Assembly: GCA_037039685.1 (NCBI GenBank)
Contig: JAWNGF010000008.1
Location: 2,046,001-2,110,000, forward strand
Length of the DNA stretch: 64,000 nt
Source: Ceratobasidium sp. AG-K
Taxonomy: Eukaryota > Basidiomycota > Agaricomycetes > Cantharellales > Ceratobasidiaceae
Reading direction: 5' to 3'
Shown: in pieces, positions 26,382 to 38,948 of the stretch
Position numbering within the stretch: position 1 is the stretch's first letter
Layout: every line of letters begins with the position of its first letter
Program-made: the position numbers and the translations under genes
Notes under the pieces: generated by a model
Database searches by the model: none
What the model saw: only the letters and a program-made list of their open reading frames with translations
What the model was told of the DNA's origin: nothing

Positions 26382-27162
26382 ATGCCCCGCGGACGTGCGG
26401 GTGACTGTTGCTTGGCATGAATTGATCAAATGCGGCTCAACTATAAATTCATGCACAACTTTACTGAGACTCTCAAAAACAACACTCTCAAAAACAACTC
26501 TTCGGCGTAAACCACATTTTTGCCAGATTAATAACACATCAGACAAAATTCTAAGGCCTTTAGAGGCCTGAGGGGCTGGAGTGGGCTCAGAGGTAGACTC
26601 GGTTCCATGGGGGCTCATAGATCCTCCGGGAGCCCAGGGGAGCCAAGCACCTGTCAAATTCTCAAAATAGAAATCGAATACCCTGGATCTGTGTACAAGG
26701 GGCTCCATGACAAAATACCAATGTAAATGGGTTATTACTTGTTTTTTTCTTGGGCCTAATGTATTAATTCCATACCCTAACTGAACACACATATTCCTGG
26801 GGCTTACTTGCCCTACCCAAAAAAACCTCAAGGCCTGTGAACTGTGTGGTGTGACTCAAGCAAATCTGATGGATCTCCCTTGGGCTCATAAACACCAAAT
26901 TTCTTATGCATGCTTGCTTGGATAAAGGAGCACCTACAAGCACCAATGACACAGCCACTTGGGTGCTCCCAAGTGCTCCTTTATCCAAGCAAGCACATGG
27001 GAGCAAATTGGTGCTTGTTAGCACCAGTGGATTTTGGTGACAGAATAGACTCCCATGTTGCAACCCAATGCTAAGATGGTTGCTGACTGTAACTGCATGT
27101 GCCCAAGTCAAGACTTAGAGAGACTTGGCACCCAAAGAGCTGTGAACTGTAGACTGTGAATG
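26382..27162. other. Non-coding spacer with repeat debris
   Basis: No gene. It contains short local repeats (ctctcaaaaacaac twice near 26470) and a 23-bp perfect inverted repeat described separately. Base composition shifts here towards that of the retroelement zone. Confidence 0.4.
26911..26995. repeat. Short inverted repeat (23-bp arms)
   Basis: The arm at 26911-26933 (tgcttgcttggataaaggag plus cac) is repeated inverted and exact at 26973-26995 with a 39-bp loop. It could be a MITE remnant or a hairpin; no flanking duplication was seen. Confidence 0.6.
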
Positions 27163-27625
27163 TGTTGTGAGCCAGCTCCCTCCATTAGACTCATCTTGCG
27201 CCTTGCCCTTCTGCCCTCTCATGTGGTTCTGTTTGTTTGTGTTTTGTCTTTTCCTGTGCCACGTTGCCATGTCCTTGTGGTTGTTCTGTTACATTGTGTA
27301 ATGTGGCTGTGCTTTGTATGAGTCATGACTGCCTGCGCAGCATGGCTCACATGGACACTCCTGGTTGGCTTGTATGTATGACTTGTGTGGCTGCACCTTG
27401 TATGACTTGGCCACTTTCTGAATATATATAGAGGACCAACAAGCCTGGTAACCCCAGCTTGTTTTGTCTCATCAAACATTCCCTCTGAGTGACACTCTGA
27501 ACCACCCCTACCCTTAAGAGTCTACAGCCACTTAAGTGTGGTGCAACTCAAGAGGTGTCTTAGGTCTTAGTGCCATCCACTCTCCCTTGTGGCTTGTCTC
27601 ATAGCCACCAAGAAGTAGCTTACAA
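27163..27625 (+). repeat. 5' LTR of element 1
   Basis: 463 bp, aligning along its full length with 33840-34302 and differing at scattered, mainly C/T and G/A positions. It has a TATA-like tatatatagagg near 27424. The 3' border reads ttacaatg, whereas the 3' LTR ends ttacaaca. Confidence 0.85.
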
Positions 27626-27648
27626 TGTTACAAAACAAGCTTCACACC

Positions 27649-29583
27649 ATGTCAACAAACGCCTCAACACCTGTTGAATGCGGACTACAAGAAGATACAG
27701 TCTCAAGACCTGTGTCCACCACAAGCACACAAAGGGGTCCTAGCAGCGCTGCTAGACCATCCTCTTCACTCAGCAAAAGTGCACTTGCACACACACAAGC
27801 AGGGGGTCCAGCCCTATCAAGAGTACCCAGCCAAGGTACAGTACCAGGAACATTCCAACCAGAAGTATCATCAGTTGAAGAACATCCCCAGGAAGAAAAT
27901 CAAGAACCCAGCAATGAAACTTATGTACCAGAACTGGAAGTAATCACCATCACATCTGATGGAACAATGCCTCATTGAGGATTTGGGTTTCGCTATTTTT
28001 CCCCCCAACCTGAGCCCCATGGAGGAGTCTCCCTAATTCCAATACATCCTCCACCCACACCACAGGTCCCACGCATCTTGGGAACAATCACCAACATGGG
28101 TCCTATTCCCTTGTCTTTACCCAAAAGACCGCAACCACTGGTAACCCCGGCAGCAGGACCTTCTGCTGCCCCTTGACCTGTTAGCAATAGCTCCTCTAGT
28201 ACACAAAGGACTGCCATCCAGAGCTTAGACAAACTAGACGACCTCCTGATCAGATGTCACAATGCAACTCTAAGAGTCATTGAAGGACTAAGAGTTGGTC
28301 TTACACAAAGAATTGCCGGACTAGAGCAAGAGGCAAGAGTGCTAGCAAACAACCAAGAGGTATCCAACAATACAATTAGGGGAATACAACAATCCCTTAC
28401 GGCTATTCTTAATTCTGCTTGTAACGCCAAACACAACAGTTACCTCATGGGAAGAGAAGTAGACACCATCCAAAACGAAGTCACAAACACCCAAGGACTT
28501 GTAACAAATATACAATGAGACCTCAACACTACACGCCAAGGACAGCTTCAGTGGAATGAAGCAGTAACTCAAGGAATTGAGCAAGTTAGGGAAGGATTCA
28601 CTATGTTAAACAAACGAGTGGCAACCATGGAAAGATCTATTACCAATCTAAGGGAAGAAGTTGATGAGGCCTCATTACATGCACCCAGCAAATGATCTGC
28701 TCCAGAAGCCGAATTGACAAGAATCAAGGATCTAGAGCAGAGACTCCAGCAACTGCTCAATTCCCAAGTTGGAGGTTCACCAAGACAACCCAAGGTCACT
28801 AGACCAGAAGCCTTTGACAGAAAGAAAGGAGAAGGAGCAGAGATGTTCATCACCCAAATGGAGAGTTACTTTGTTTGGCTAGGAGACCAATATAGCTCTG
28901 GAGAAGAAAGAATTAGGGAAGCCCTGGCAAATTTCAAATCAGATAACTGCTCCACTACCCATTGGGTGCAGGTTCTGCTCCAATCTATGAACACAGGAGT
29001 CCAGACCCAAACCTGACGTCATGGGAAACATTCAAGGTGCACTTTATGGAACAATTCAGCAACCCTAACAAGAAAGCTGAAGCAGAGGCTGATATTTGAA
29101 AATGCAAACAAGTCAACTCAGCAGCAAATTATGCAACTGAGTTCCACTTCCATATGGTTGATGTAAATTGGGGAGAGGAAGCCCTCATCAACCAATTCAA
29201 AGAAGGACTTAAGCTGGAAATCAAAACAGAGTTAGCACAATTCAAACTTTCCCTTATCAATGAAGATGGGACTGAAAAGCATCTAAACCTAAATCAATGA
29301 ATTACCCTAGCAATCTCTATTGATCAGAAATTGCAACAAATCAAGACCTCTACTGGAAAGAAAGCATCTCAACCAACCACTACTGGCCAGACCTCTACAA
29401 AGTGGTTGCCAGATGAAGTATACAAGGCAAGGAAGGTGTCAAACCAATGTCTGAAGTGCAGGCAAGAAGGACACCATTCACTCAAATGCTTGTCCAAGGA
29501 ATGGATAACAACCAAACCCAATGTAAAAGGAAGAGAAGCAACAATCATAGAAGAATCGGGAAAAGAAGGGGTCTCCCACTAAC
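27649..29583 (+). pseudogene. gag of element 1 (broken)
   Basis: Structural capsid gene. An open start (MSTNASTPVECGLQ...) runs to a TGA near 27976, then the protein continues through further TGA codons (about 28174, 28516, 28693, 29098, 29298), all in contexts where CGA would have been one transition away. A one-base frameshift lies near 29001, just before SWETFKVHF. The capsid core is visible at 28800-28960 (PEAFDRKKGEGAEMF...), and a zinc knuckle CLKCRQEGHHSLKC (CX2CX4HX4C) at about 29449. No functional Gag can be made. Confidence 0.8.
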
Positions 29584-32500
29584 TGTGTGTGGAGAGACCA
29601 AAGAACAAGCAATGTACTTTAGAGCAAACAAAGAATCCACAATTGTTTACAGCTATGTTGCTGGAATCACAGACCCAATTGCTACTCTAATCAACTCTGG
29701 AGCCTCCCAGAATTTTGTTGATATTGCTTGGGCCAGGAAGAACAACATTGCCTTGAGTGATCTCCCTGTTCCTCAAAAGGTTATTGGCATACAAGGAAAG
29801 GAGCTGTCACACACGATACGCTTCAAAGCATGTATGGAAATCATGGTTTAATGAAAAACATTTAAAGAAGAATTCTTTGCCATGCCTACCAGCAACACAA
29901 GCATCATCCTAGGACTTACCTGGCTAGAAACCGCAAACCCTAGCATTGACTGGAAGCAAAAAAGCATCTCTTGGAGAGATGAGGAAATACATGGAAGCAA
30001 AGGAACCTTGGACCTTATCCCAGAAGAATTCAAGGAGTTTGAAGACGTTTTTAGCAAAGAAAGGTTCAAAGGCATTCCAGATCACTGTCCTGATGATTGT
30101 GCTATTGATTGCAAGGAAGGTGCGGAACTTCCAAAGCCAGCAAGACCTATACCTATATCCCCAGCTGAATCCATTGCAATGAGAGAATACCATGATGAAG
30201 AACTTGCCGCAGGAAAAATAAGGCCTAGCAAGTCCCCAATAGTGTCAGCATGTTTTTTTGTGAAAAAACCAGGTCCACTGGGGGGACTACAATTGGTACA
30301 AGACCTACAACCCGTTAATGCCATCACAAAGGACAACAGATTCCCTATGCCCCTTATGGAAGACCTGCTTGACAAAATAAAGGATGCGAAAATCTTCTCA
30401 AAAATTGACCTAAGAATGGGATTCAATAACATCCACATCAGGGACGGAGACGAATGGAAGACCATGTTCAGGACAAAAGAAGGATTATTTGAATACATTG
30501 TCATGCCATTCAGACTGAAAAATGCACCAGCCACATTTCAACAATATATGAATCACATCTTCCACAACAAAATTGATGTGTGTGTCATTGTTTATATTGA
30601 CAACATCCTTGTCTTTTCAAAAACCCGTTCTCAACATGTGGTGGACCTACGAGAAGTACTTCAAATCCTGAAGGAGAACAACCTTTTTGCAAAACTGCCA
30701 AAATGCGAGTTCTTTGTCTCAGAACTCATTTACATGGGACTGAAGATCAGCAAGGAGGTTATATCCATGGACAAGGAAAAAATCAAGGCCATAAAGGAAT
30801 GGAGGGAACCAAAGACAGTGAAACAAGTGCAAGCATTCTTAGGTTTTGCAAACTTCTATAGGAGATTTGTACCCAGTTTCTCCGCAATTGCTAAACCTCT
30901 CATGGTATTGACACAAAAGGATCTTCCATGGAAATGGGGGGACAAGGAACAGAAAGCATTCAAAGGTATCAAGGAAATGATTTGCAAGGATCCTGTACTC
31001 CAACACCCCAATCCGGAGAAGCTGTTTTTCCTCAAGACCGATGCTAGTGGAGTGGCAATGGGGGCAATACTGTCCCAGAGACAAGAAGACAGAAGGCTAC
31101 ATCCAATTGTGTTTCTTTCCAAGTCCTTCCACCCAGCGCAGATGAACTACAACGTTCACAATAAGGAACTTATGGCAATTGTTGAAGCACTCAAACATTG
31201 GAGACTTTCCCTCAAAGGAACAAAGGAGGAAATCACAATATACACAGACCACAGAAACCTCCAGTTCTGGAAAGACGCAAAAACTTTCAATTGGAGACAT
31301 GCACGCTGGCACCAAATACTTGCTTCTTACAACTTTGTGATTGTATACCGGCCAGGAATCCTCTCGCAAAAACCAGACCTACTATCTAGAAGGGGCAACC
31401 ATGCCAAAGTTCCATCAGCAGAACAAGTCATGATCACCAACAAAAAATTCCAAGGTTTTGCAGGAGGATTCAAGGAAGACATCATTAGTGATATTATTGA
31501 AATGCAACAAGAAGACCCAGGACTACATGAAGTAATGGAACTCTGCGGGAAGAAAGAATTGCTACCTAGGAGTATTCTGTCCAGTGTAAGGGATTATGAA
31601 CTATGTGAAGGACTACTGTGGTACAAAGGAAAGATTGTTGTTCCGGAAGACAAGGATTGCCGTTTAACAGTATTGAGGCTGCATCATGACTCACCTATTG
31701 CCAGTCATCAAGGACATGCAAGAACCCTGGAACTCATTTCGAGATGCTACTACTGGCCAGGAATGAAGCAAAGTGTCAACAAATACATAGATTCATGCAA
31801 ACAGTGTCAAAGAGGAAAAGGAACAAAAATGCAAGCTCCTTTGAAACCATTACAAATCGCAAATGAACCATGGGAAGACATAGCATACAACTTCAGCATA
31901 AAACTCCCTAAATCAAAGGGAATGGACAGCATTCTTGTTGTAGTAGACAGATTCTCCAGGATGGCACATTTCATACCATGCAGGGAGTTGCACAAGGCAA
32001 ACAAAATAGCAGAGCTATTCCTGTGCAATGTCTGGAAACTTCACGGATTTCCCAAAAGCACTGTATTGGACCAAGGAAGCACTATTAACAGCAAACTGCT
32101 GAAAGCAATCTACAAGAAAATTGGGGTCTCACCTGCCTTTAGTACAGTGTACCACCCTCAAACTCACAGAATTATGGAGCAAGTTAACCAATGGCTAGAA
32201 GCATGGCTGCGCACCTTCATCAATCACTGTTAGGACAATTGGGTGGAATTATTGCCTGTTGCCAAATTCTGTTACAACATGCACAAGCACAGGGTAACAG
32301 GAAAGAGCCCTTTTGAACTCATCTACAGAAAGGAACCTTTATGGAATGTATCCAGTATAGTGACAGAGGTTCCCGAAGCAAACACTGTAATGACAAGATG
32401 GGAAGAAGCTAGGAAGGAGGCAATTGCCGCTATGGAACTACATCAAATAAAGGAAGAAAATGTCAAAGAAGAGTACCAGGAGGGAGATCTCATATGGTTA

Positions 32501-33000
32501 TTTGGACCAGACATCAAATCAAACAGACCGTCCAAAAAGCGGGATAACAAGAAGTTTGGACCCTTTCCAGTGAAAAAGAAAATTTCCACTCATGTATACA
32601 AACTCAAACTTCTGTGGACTATGAAAAAGTACCCTGTATTTCATGTTGATCTTCTAAGGCAGTACAGGACGGACAAGGAATTCAATTGGAACCAACCATG
32701 TCCTCTGCCAAGTGTGACAGAAGAAGGAAGCAAAGAATATAAAGTAGAAAGGATTGTTGATTGGAAAGTGACAAAGGAGGGATTATTCTACAGGATATGA
32801 TGGAAGGGGTATGGGGAGGAAGATGACACAGAACAACAGGCAGAGGACATCAGCCAACTAACTGAAATAGTGTGGAAATTACTGAAGAAACACCCTGAAG
32901 CACCAACACCCGCAAATTTCAAAGGAAAGATAAAAGGCCAAAGGGCAAGAGAGGAGGAACCCATCTGCAAAACTTGCAACTACTCCAAAGACCACCCATT
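29584..33000 (+). pseudogene. pol of element 1: protease, RT, RNase H, integrase, chromodomain (inactivated)
   Basis: One reading frame with in-frame stops near 29851, at 32231-32233 (TAG) and at 32798-32800 (TGA). Protease: the active-site motif reads INSGAS, with Asn in place of the catalytic Asp. RT (30150-30700): the catalytic motif reads YIDN instead of YIDD, and the following motif FRLKNAPATF has Arg for Gly. RNase H: KTDASGVAMGA is retained. Integrase: HHCC-like zinc region (HHDSPIASHQGHARTLE...CKQCQRG), with the first catalytic Asp replaced by Asn in AYNFSIKLP. A chromodomain-type end KVERIVDWKV...WKGYG marks it as a chromovirus-like Ty3 lineage. Each lost residue is explained by a CpG to CpA change. 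Confidence 0.85.
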
Positions 33001-33033
33001 GCTCTACTCTCTCAACCTTTTTTGGCCATCACA

Positions 33034-33798
33034 ATGCCTGCCGTTTCCCACACTACCATCACCAACAACCTTGTTTGCATCCTCAACGGACCAGCATTTG
33101 CTATGGCAAGGATCCTGGACACTGGAGCCACCCTCTACGTCTTCAAGAGGTCACAGCAAAGCCCAGGCAGAATGCAATTCCGGGCATCGGACAACATCCT
33201 CCACTCAGACCTGGGGAAATTCCAGTAGGTTGGCAAGAAGTGGCCAACAAGGATGCAACTGGCAAGGAAGGACATCTTTGTGTGCCAAGGATGCACCACA
33301 TTTCAAGTCTTGGAGGTCATCCTCCTGTCCACACATATGCTTGGGGTAGTCAAATGGGGGATGGAAGGAGCATACTTGAGTGAATGGGTACCAGGTTACA
33401 ACAAGAGACCACCAATGCTCCGACCCAAGTGGAATGACGCCTGGGATGCCAACTACAAAGAGGACCTGAGGAACTGGGGGATGGAGAAGGGTAGATACCA
33501 GAGGGAGAAGTTTGAGTGGTTGCCGTACTGGTGGAGGAAGGAGGAGACTGACGTGTTGGCATGGAAGGAAGGAGAGCCAGACATGCAACAATGGGATGAG
33601 GAATTTGTAGAAGCCCAGAAGAGGGTGTTGGACTGGACCAAGGCAGACTGGACAAAGGAGGTGACCTGGGAAGAATGGGAGAAGTTCTTGGACAAACCGG
33701 GTAACACCATGTTCAATCCCATCAACCTGACCATAGAAGAGGACAAGGGACTTGAGGATTATATGCTGCATAAGGGGAAGCACTGTGCAGTACAGTGA
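33034..33798 (+). pseudogene. Extra ORF downstream of pol in element 1, Trp-rich, with a DTGA motif
   Basis: A single frame from the ATG at 33034 (MPAVSHTTITNNLVC) to the stop at 33796-33798, interrupted by one TAG at 33226-33228. The N-terminal third contains ARILDTGATLYVF, which resembles the strand-turn of retropepsin active sites (D-T/S-G-A). The C-terminal two thirds are acidic and very rich in Trp (WNDAWDANY, WLPYWWRKEE, WTKADWTKEVTWEEWEKF). It overlaps no known Ty3 gene and lies before the polypurine tract. Function unknown; not an env-type protein, as no signal peptide or membrane span is seen. Confidence 0.6.
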
Positions 33799-33839
33799 GT
33801 CCATTTGAGTGCCCCAAATGGACTCTTAAGGGGGAGTAA

Positions 33840-34304
33840 TGTTGTGAGACAGCTCCCTCCATTAGACTCGTCTTGCACCTTGCCCTTCTGCCCTCTTGTG
33901 TTGTTCTGTTTGCTTGTGTTTTGTCTTTTCCTGTGCCGCGTTGCCACATCCTTGTGGTTGTTCTGTTACATTGTGTAACACAGCTGTGCTTTGTACGAGT
34001 CATGACTGCCTGCACAGCATGGCTCACATGGACACTCCTGGTTGGCTTGTATGTATGACTCATGTGGCTGCGCCTTGTATGACTCGGCCACTTTCTGAAT
34101 ATATATAGAGGACCAACAAGCCTGGTAACCCCAGCTTGTTTTGTCTTGTCAAACATTCCCTCTGAGTGACACTCTGAACCACCCCTACCCTTAAGAGTCT
34201 ACAGCCACTTAAGTGTGGTGCAACTCAAGAGGTGTCTTAGGTCTTAGTGCTGTCCACTCTCCCTTGCAGCTTGTCTCATAGCCACCAAGAAGTAGCTTAC
34301 AACA
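33840..34304 (+). repeat. 3' LTR of element 1
   Basis: Direct repeat of the 5' LTR with the terminal inverted bases TGTTGT...ACAACA, preceded by the polypurine tract and followed by gaatt. Confidence 0.85.
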
Positions 34305-36219
34305 GAATTGTTATGGATACTGACATTCTGTCATAGGAATAGCATACTGAAATCCAAACCTATGCTTGTGGCGACTTTTCTGCTTGTTTGCATGTATGCA
34401 GTTTTGTAACTGTCTTTACTCCCTCTTGAACGCTACATTTGTGCTACTTCTTTATGTCGAAATGTAGTACTCTCTAGTAGCTTCAATTCACTGTCTTTTG
34501 CGTCTCTATATGCGGGGATTTCATAAAGATATGAAATGTCTAAGTTTATTGTCTTTGGCGCTTAGGGAGAGATACATTGTTATACTTGTATCTCCACCAA
34601 TACTGATCCGTTCGCTTAGCTTGAACTTGCGACTGACTCGCAAGCTTCCAATTCAGCTGATCGCACTTGTTTCATGTGAATTGACCGGCTATTTCCCGCG
34701 ATATGTCTCGTGGCTTGTCAAGGTGCTGAAATGACTCATTTCAGCAGCCACCAGATCTTGAGAGCTGCATAGCTTGTAGATAGTGATTTAGTATAGTTAC
34801 TTGACTGGAGCAATTAGTTAGATGACTCATAATATATGTTCCAGCCAACCAAAGCACTCTGACTCCATGAATGCTAGTCATCAAGGCATCAGTGTTCATC
34901 CACCCCTCCTATCATTGGTAGATGCCCCCAATGATAGCCACAACCAGATGACTAGTGTTCTGAGGCCTCTAGGGTATAAATACATGCCCTCTAAGAGCCC
35001 TCCATCCTCACCTCACTCTACATCTGTTGTGCTTTGGCTTGGCTGTGTGATTTTCCCCATTATTGTTGTGTGCCTCAAACAGTATTTGTTAGCCTAAAGA
35101 AAAGGATCTCCTGAGTACCTATTATAGAGGAAAGGTTGCAGACGTCTTATAGTGCTTTTACAAGTAAGAACAAGGAAGGCATTTAGGGAATAGCCTAAGA
35201 TTAGTACATACTTAGTTCATTGCAACTAGGAGTGTGAAACAGTGACATTTAATAGCTAAGGGAACCTGAGCTCAGTACTCCTGCTCTTTCTATTACTAGT
35301 GTACATACACTCTACAGTAGGAAAGCTTAGTATCAATTCCATTAAGTGTACAACTAGATTGCTTACTTACTGAGAGCATCTCAGACTACTGAGACATTAC
35401 TTTATATTGTTCCACTGTGTGTATTCTGTAGTTATATCACTTGTACATACAAGTAGCTGCAACTCTCAGATATATAACAAGAATGGTGCTAAGGCCTGAG
35501 GATCCAAGGTAACTCTGAGGGAAACCCAGTGAGGGACTGTTTGTTGGGGAAATGACAAGGCAAAACATGATGGGGATACCATGCTTGTTGTCACTTCATT
35601 ATATATTCAGAAAAGGCATGAGTCATACTCATGCCAAGAAACAAGTCATGCAAACTATCCAATCAGAAAGCTCCATGAGTCATGTCCTATAAAGGAACAT
35701 GACTTGCCAAGAAAGGAAGTTGTAAGACAAAAGAAAAAGGAAGCAGCTTAAGGCTGTGCAAGAACAAAGAAAATGGACACAAAGGAAGCACACACAAAGG
35801 AAAGCAGAACAAAGAAAAGACAAGACAAGCAAACAGGAGACCAAGTCCATTGGAGGGGTCTTGGGTGACAACATCCCAACTGTTGCCATCTATAAAACTG
35901 TCATTTTCTCCCAGGTCCTTGGGAGTTTTTGGTACCACAGTAGGAGGATTTCTCTTCCCCTTGTCCATAGAAACTAAAATTCTCCCAGGCTGCTTGGGAG
36001 AACTCCAATCATTATCCTGGGAGAAATCCAGTTCTCCTGAGAACTTGGGAGAACACCCTGCTAAAAATAGACAGAGTCAGCCCCTTTGACTGGCTGATTA
36101 GTCATATTTGAAATTGTGATCAATCTTTTGAACCAGCAAGTATTTTGCTTTCCCCTGTGCACCAATGGGACTAAATGCAAGAAAATACCCCAGGGTAGCA
36201 TGAGGGAGGTTGCACATGT
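34305..36219. other. Old retroelement/LTR debris
   Basis: No gene. The stretch 34860-35540 includes a TATA box (gggtataaatacatg, about 34971) followed by LTR-like transcribed sequence. From 35547 (tgttggggaaatgacaagg) a second LTR-like stretch with cctataaaggaaca at 35688 begins; it is cut at 36219 by the insertion of element 2 and seems to continue beyond 44875. Repeated CTTGGGAG/CTCCCA words occur at 35910-36060. Confidence 0.35.
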
Positions 36220-36224
36220 GAGGG

Positions 36225-36506
36225 TGTTACAGTTGCTATCTTTCCAACTCTTCCAAGCTCAATAGGTTTGGATGAGGTGGAAGGGATCAAGGTAGCTGAG
36301 TAACAAGTGGTGGAGTTCATAGTAAACTATTGTCTACTATATACTAAGCAATGGAAAGTAGGTGTAACCAAGAATACAGAAGGATACTATGTAACTACAA
36401 GTATTCCCTGTGTTCCTGCGCACAGTGCCACTAAACCAGATGCACCCACTTAGATAGCTAACAAGCTAGATACAGTGTGCTGCAAGCAGTGTTGACTTAA
36501 GACCTC
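36225..36506 (-). repeat. Truncated 3' LTR of element 2
   Basis: Direct repeat of 43949-44230 with scattered substitutions, ending at ttaagacc. The 640 bp that complete the other LTR are missing. The pol frame runs straight into this LTR (ends SQHCLQHTVSSLLAI). Confidence 0.8.
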
Positions 36507-38922
36507 AAGAACTGGGTTGAAGTGCAAATCTGATTTGTAGGCTTCAAGGAAGCAATTGAGTTCATCTTGGGAGATGGATATGAACAGTTCTGAAGTGTCT
36601 GTAGTGTGGTATGGCTGAATAGTCTTTGCCAGTAGTACTTCTGCTTGAATTTGTTCTCCACAAGGAAATTCTTCCATGTTATATACCACATAGTTGGCAA
36701 CTACTTCTTGGAGTTTGTGTTGGAACTGGTCTCCAATCTTATCATAAAGATTCTTGATGGGGTTGTTTTCTATGTTGAGAACTAGTGGTGTAGATCCATC
36801 AGGGAGAGGGCTGTCTTGTTTAGGAGTGTGGAATAACATTCTGGAAAGTGGATCTGCATATCCATGAACTCTTCCTGCTCTGTGTACAATATGGATGCCA
36901 GGATAAGCAGCAAAGACAGTTCCCCAGGTTAGGAGTCTGCAATTGACATTTTGGAAGGTTTTGCTCCAAGTGAGAGTGGTGTGATCTGTGATGTCTGCAA
37001 ATTGAGCTCCTTCAAGGCAGACCTGGGACTTGACCAGTCCTTCCTTGAGTGCTAATGCTTTGCATTCTGTGGGGGAATAGTTACTTTCTGCCAGATTAAG
37101 GATTCTGGACCAATAGGCAATAACTTGCTCAATTTCAACAGTTGTATTTTCCCAGTTCTCCTTATCCCATATACCCCCCTTAGTCATATTGTCTATCTGC
37201 TTGGAGCCTTCTGCCACTAAGTTTGGGACAGGTTCTCCTGCCTGGTGCTGTTTCTCAGGGCATGCATATAGCCTGGTACCTTTGAGATTACTGCTTTTGA
37301 CAGCCTGAACTTGCTGGAGAATGGCAGAAAGGCCAAAGTTGCAGGCATCTGTATAGAGACAAAAAGGTTTGTCAATTATGGGGAAAGCCATGACTGGAGC
37401 ATTGGTAAGTGCTTGTTTGGCCAGTTCAAAGGCTTTTTGTTCTGCAGAAGTCCAAGACCATTCCTTATCCTTTTTGAGTAGAGCAAACAATGGCTGTACA
37501 ATCCAAGTGTAGTGAGGTATATAGTTTGCAAATTAAGTCATCATTCCTAGGAATGTTTGGAGTTTGGACTTGTTGTTGGGAGGTTCAAGTGCCAAAATGG
37601 CTTCTACCTTCTCTTTGTGGGTGGAAAGACCAAGTTGTGATACTTTCTGCCCTAGTAGGAAAAGAGATTCATAGGCTATGTAGCACTTTTTGGGCAATAA
37701 AGTGAGACCAGATACTTTGATCACTTCCAGTACATTGTTCCAAGTCCCTACAGTGTTTCTTGAAGTCATTACTATAAACAACTATGTCGTCTATGTAGAC
37801 AAGAGCACAGCCCCATAGGTACTTGGCCAAGACTTTGTCCATAACTCTTTGGAAGACTGCATGTCCATTCTGCCAACCAAATGGGGGTCTGTTGAACTGG
37901 AATAGTCCTCTATGACAGCAAAACACCAATTTAGGTCTATCTTCTTCCTTGATGCTGAGTTGTGTAAAGCCAGCCAAAGCATCTAGTGTTGTAAGGAAAC
38001 AAGATCCTTCCAAGGCATGGAGGATATCTGTTTGGTGAGGCAAAGGGAACTCATCTGGTACTGCTTGAGCATTCTGATCTTTCAGATCAACACATAAGCA
38101 TCCTTTGGGAGGTTTGTTGGGATCATCTTGTTGCTTGAGAACCACAATGACAGGGAAGGCCCATGGGCTCTCAGAAGGAGAAATAACTTCCAGTCAAAGC
38201 CATTCATCAATTTGTTCATCAATGATTTTTCTCTTTTCTGGAGAGGCATGATAGGGAGCCTTAGTGATTTCCCTAGCATCAGGACAAAGTTTGATTTCAA
38301 CCTGAGTGTCATGAGTACCAAGGTGTCCATCTAGTCCAAAAGCTGCTTTGTGTTGCAGTATAACTGCTTCAAGTCCCATGAGTTGCAAAGCAGTGAGCTT
38401 GTTGGAAAAATGGAGTTTTTGTAGCAAGCATTCCAACAGTATATGTTCAGGGTCAGGAAGTTCACTAGTTTTAGGTCCTTGCTTAACAGGTTGAGATAGC
38501 TCTTCTTCAGCAATGTCTGGTGCTGTTGCTGCAGGTTTCTTGACTGTAGACTTGTTGTATGTTGAGGTAGGAATACTTTGAGTAACCAGTGACTTCATGA
38601 GTATCTTGAGGCGTTCAGCATGCTCTAATTCTGCTGTGTTAAAATTGCATGGGTTTTCCTCAGTTGTAGAGGGTTCTTTGAGGAATCCAACAATTCTTCC
38701 ACCTTGCAGTTTGATTGGCTTGGTAGAGAAATTTGCAAATTGTAGCTTGGGGTTATTGGCAGAGATTAGACTGCTGGAAATGGCAAATACATCCTCAGGT
38801 TTCTCATTAGTTCCTAGGAAGGTTTCCAGAATGCTATATTGTTGACCTTCTGGGAAGCTAGTCTTGACTTGTACTAGTTTTAGTATCCCTGGCAATATAG
38901 TCACAGACTGGTATATGTGCAC
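36450..38922 (-). pseudogene. RT and RNase H region of element 2 pol
   Basis: Three offset frames: 38922-38194 (RT N-terminal part, ending ITKAPYHASPEKRKIIDEQIDEWL), 38145-37669 (RT core with CVDLKDQNAQAVPDEFPLP, LDALAGFTQL and an intact catalytic VYIDDIVVYS) and 37781-36450 (thumb LPKKCYIAYESLFLLG, then RNase H LYTDACNFGLSAILQQ and the VIAYWSRILNLAESNYSPTE strand). Stops and a frameshift separate them, and the integrase is absent. It belongs to a different Ty3 clade from element 1, since the RT motifs and gag are unlike. Confidence 0.8.
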
Positions 38923-38948
38923 AGGTACACCATTTCCTGGAATCTTCT

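Larger units (their letters stand above)
27163..34304 (+). mobile_element. Ty3-type chromodomain LTR retrotransposon (element 1), full-length but dead
   Basis: Two direct LTRs of about 463 bp (27163-27625 and 33840-34304) begin TGTTGTGAG; the 3' copy ends TTACAACA, the inverse of its start. A purine tract (cttaagggggagtaa) precedes the 3' LTR. Flanking 5-mers GAATG and GAATT differ by one base and are the likely target duplication. Order: gag with CCHC knuckle, retropepsin, RT, RNase H, integrase, chromodomain, then an extra ORF. Stops, a frameshift and active-site substitutions make it non-autonomous. Confidence 0.88.
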
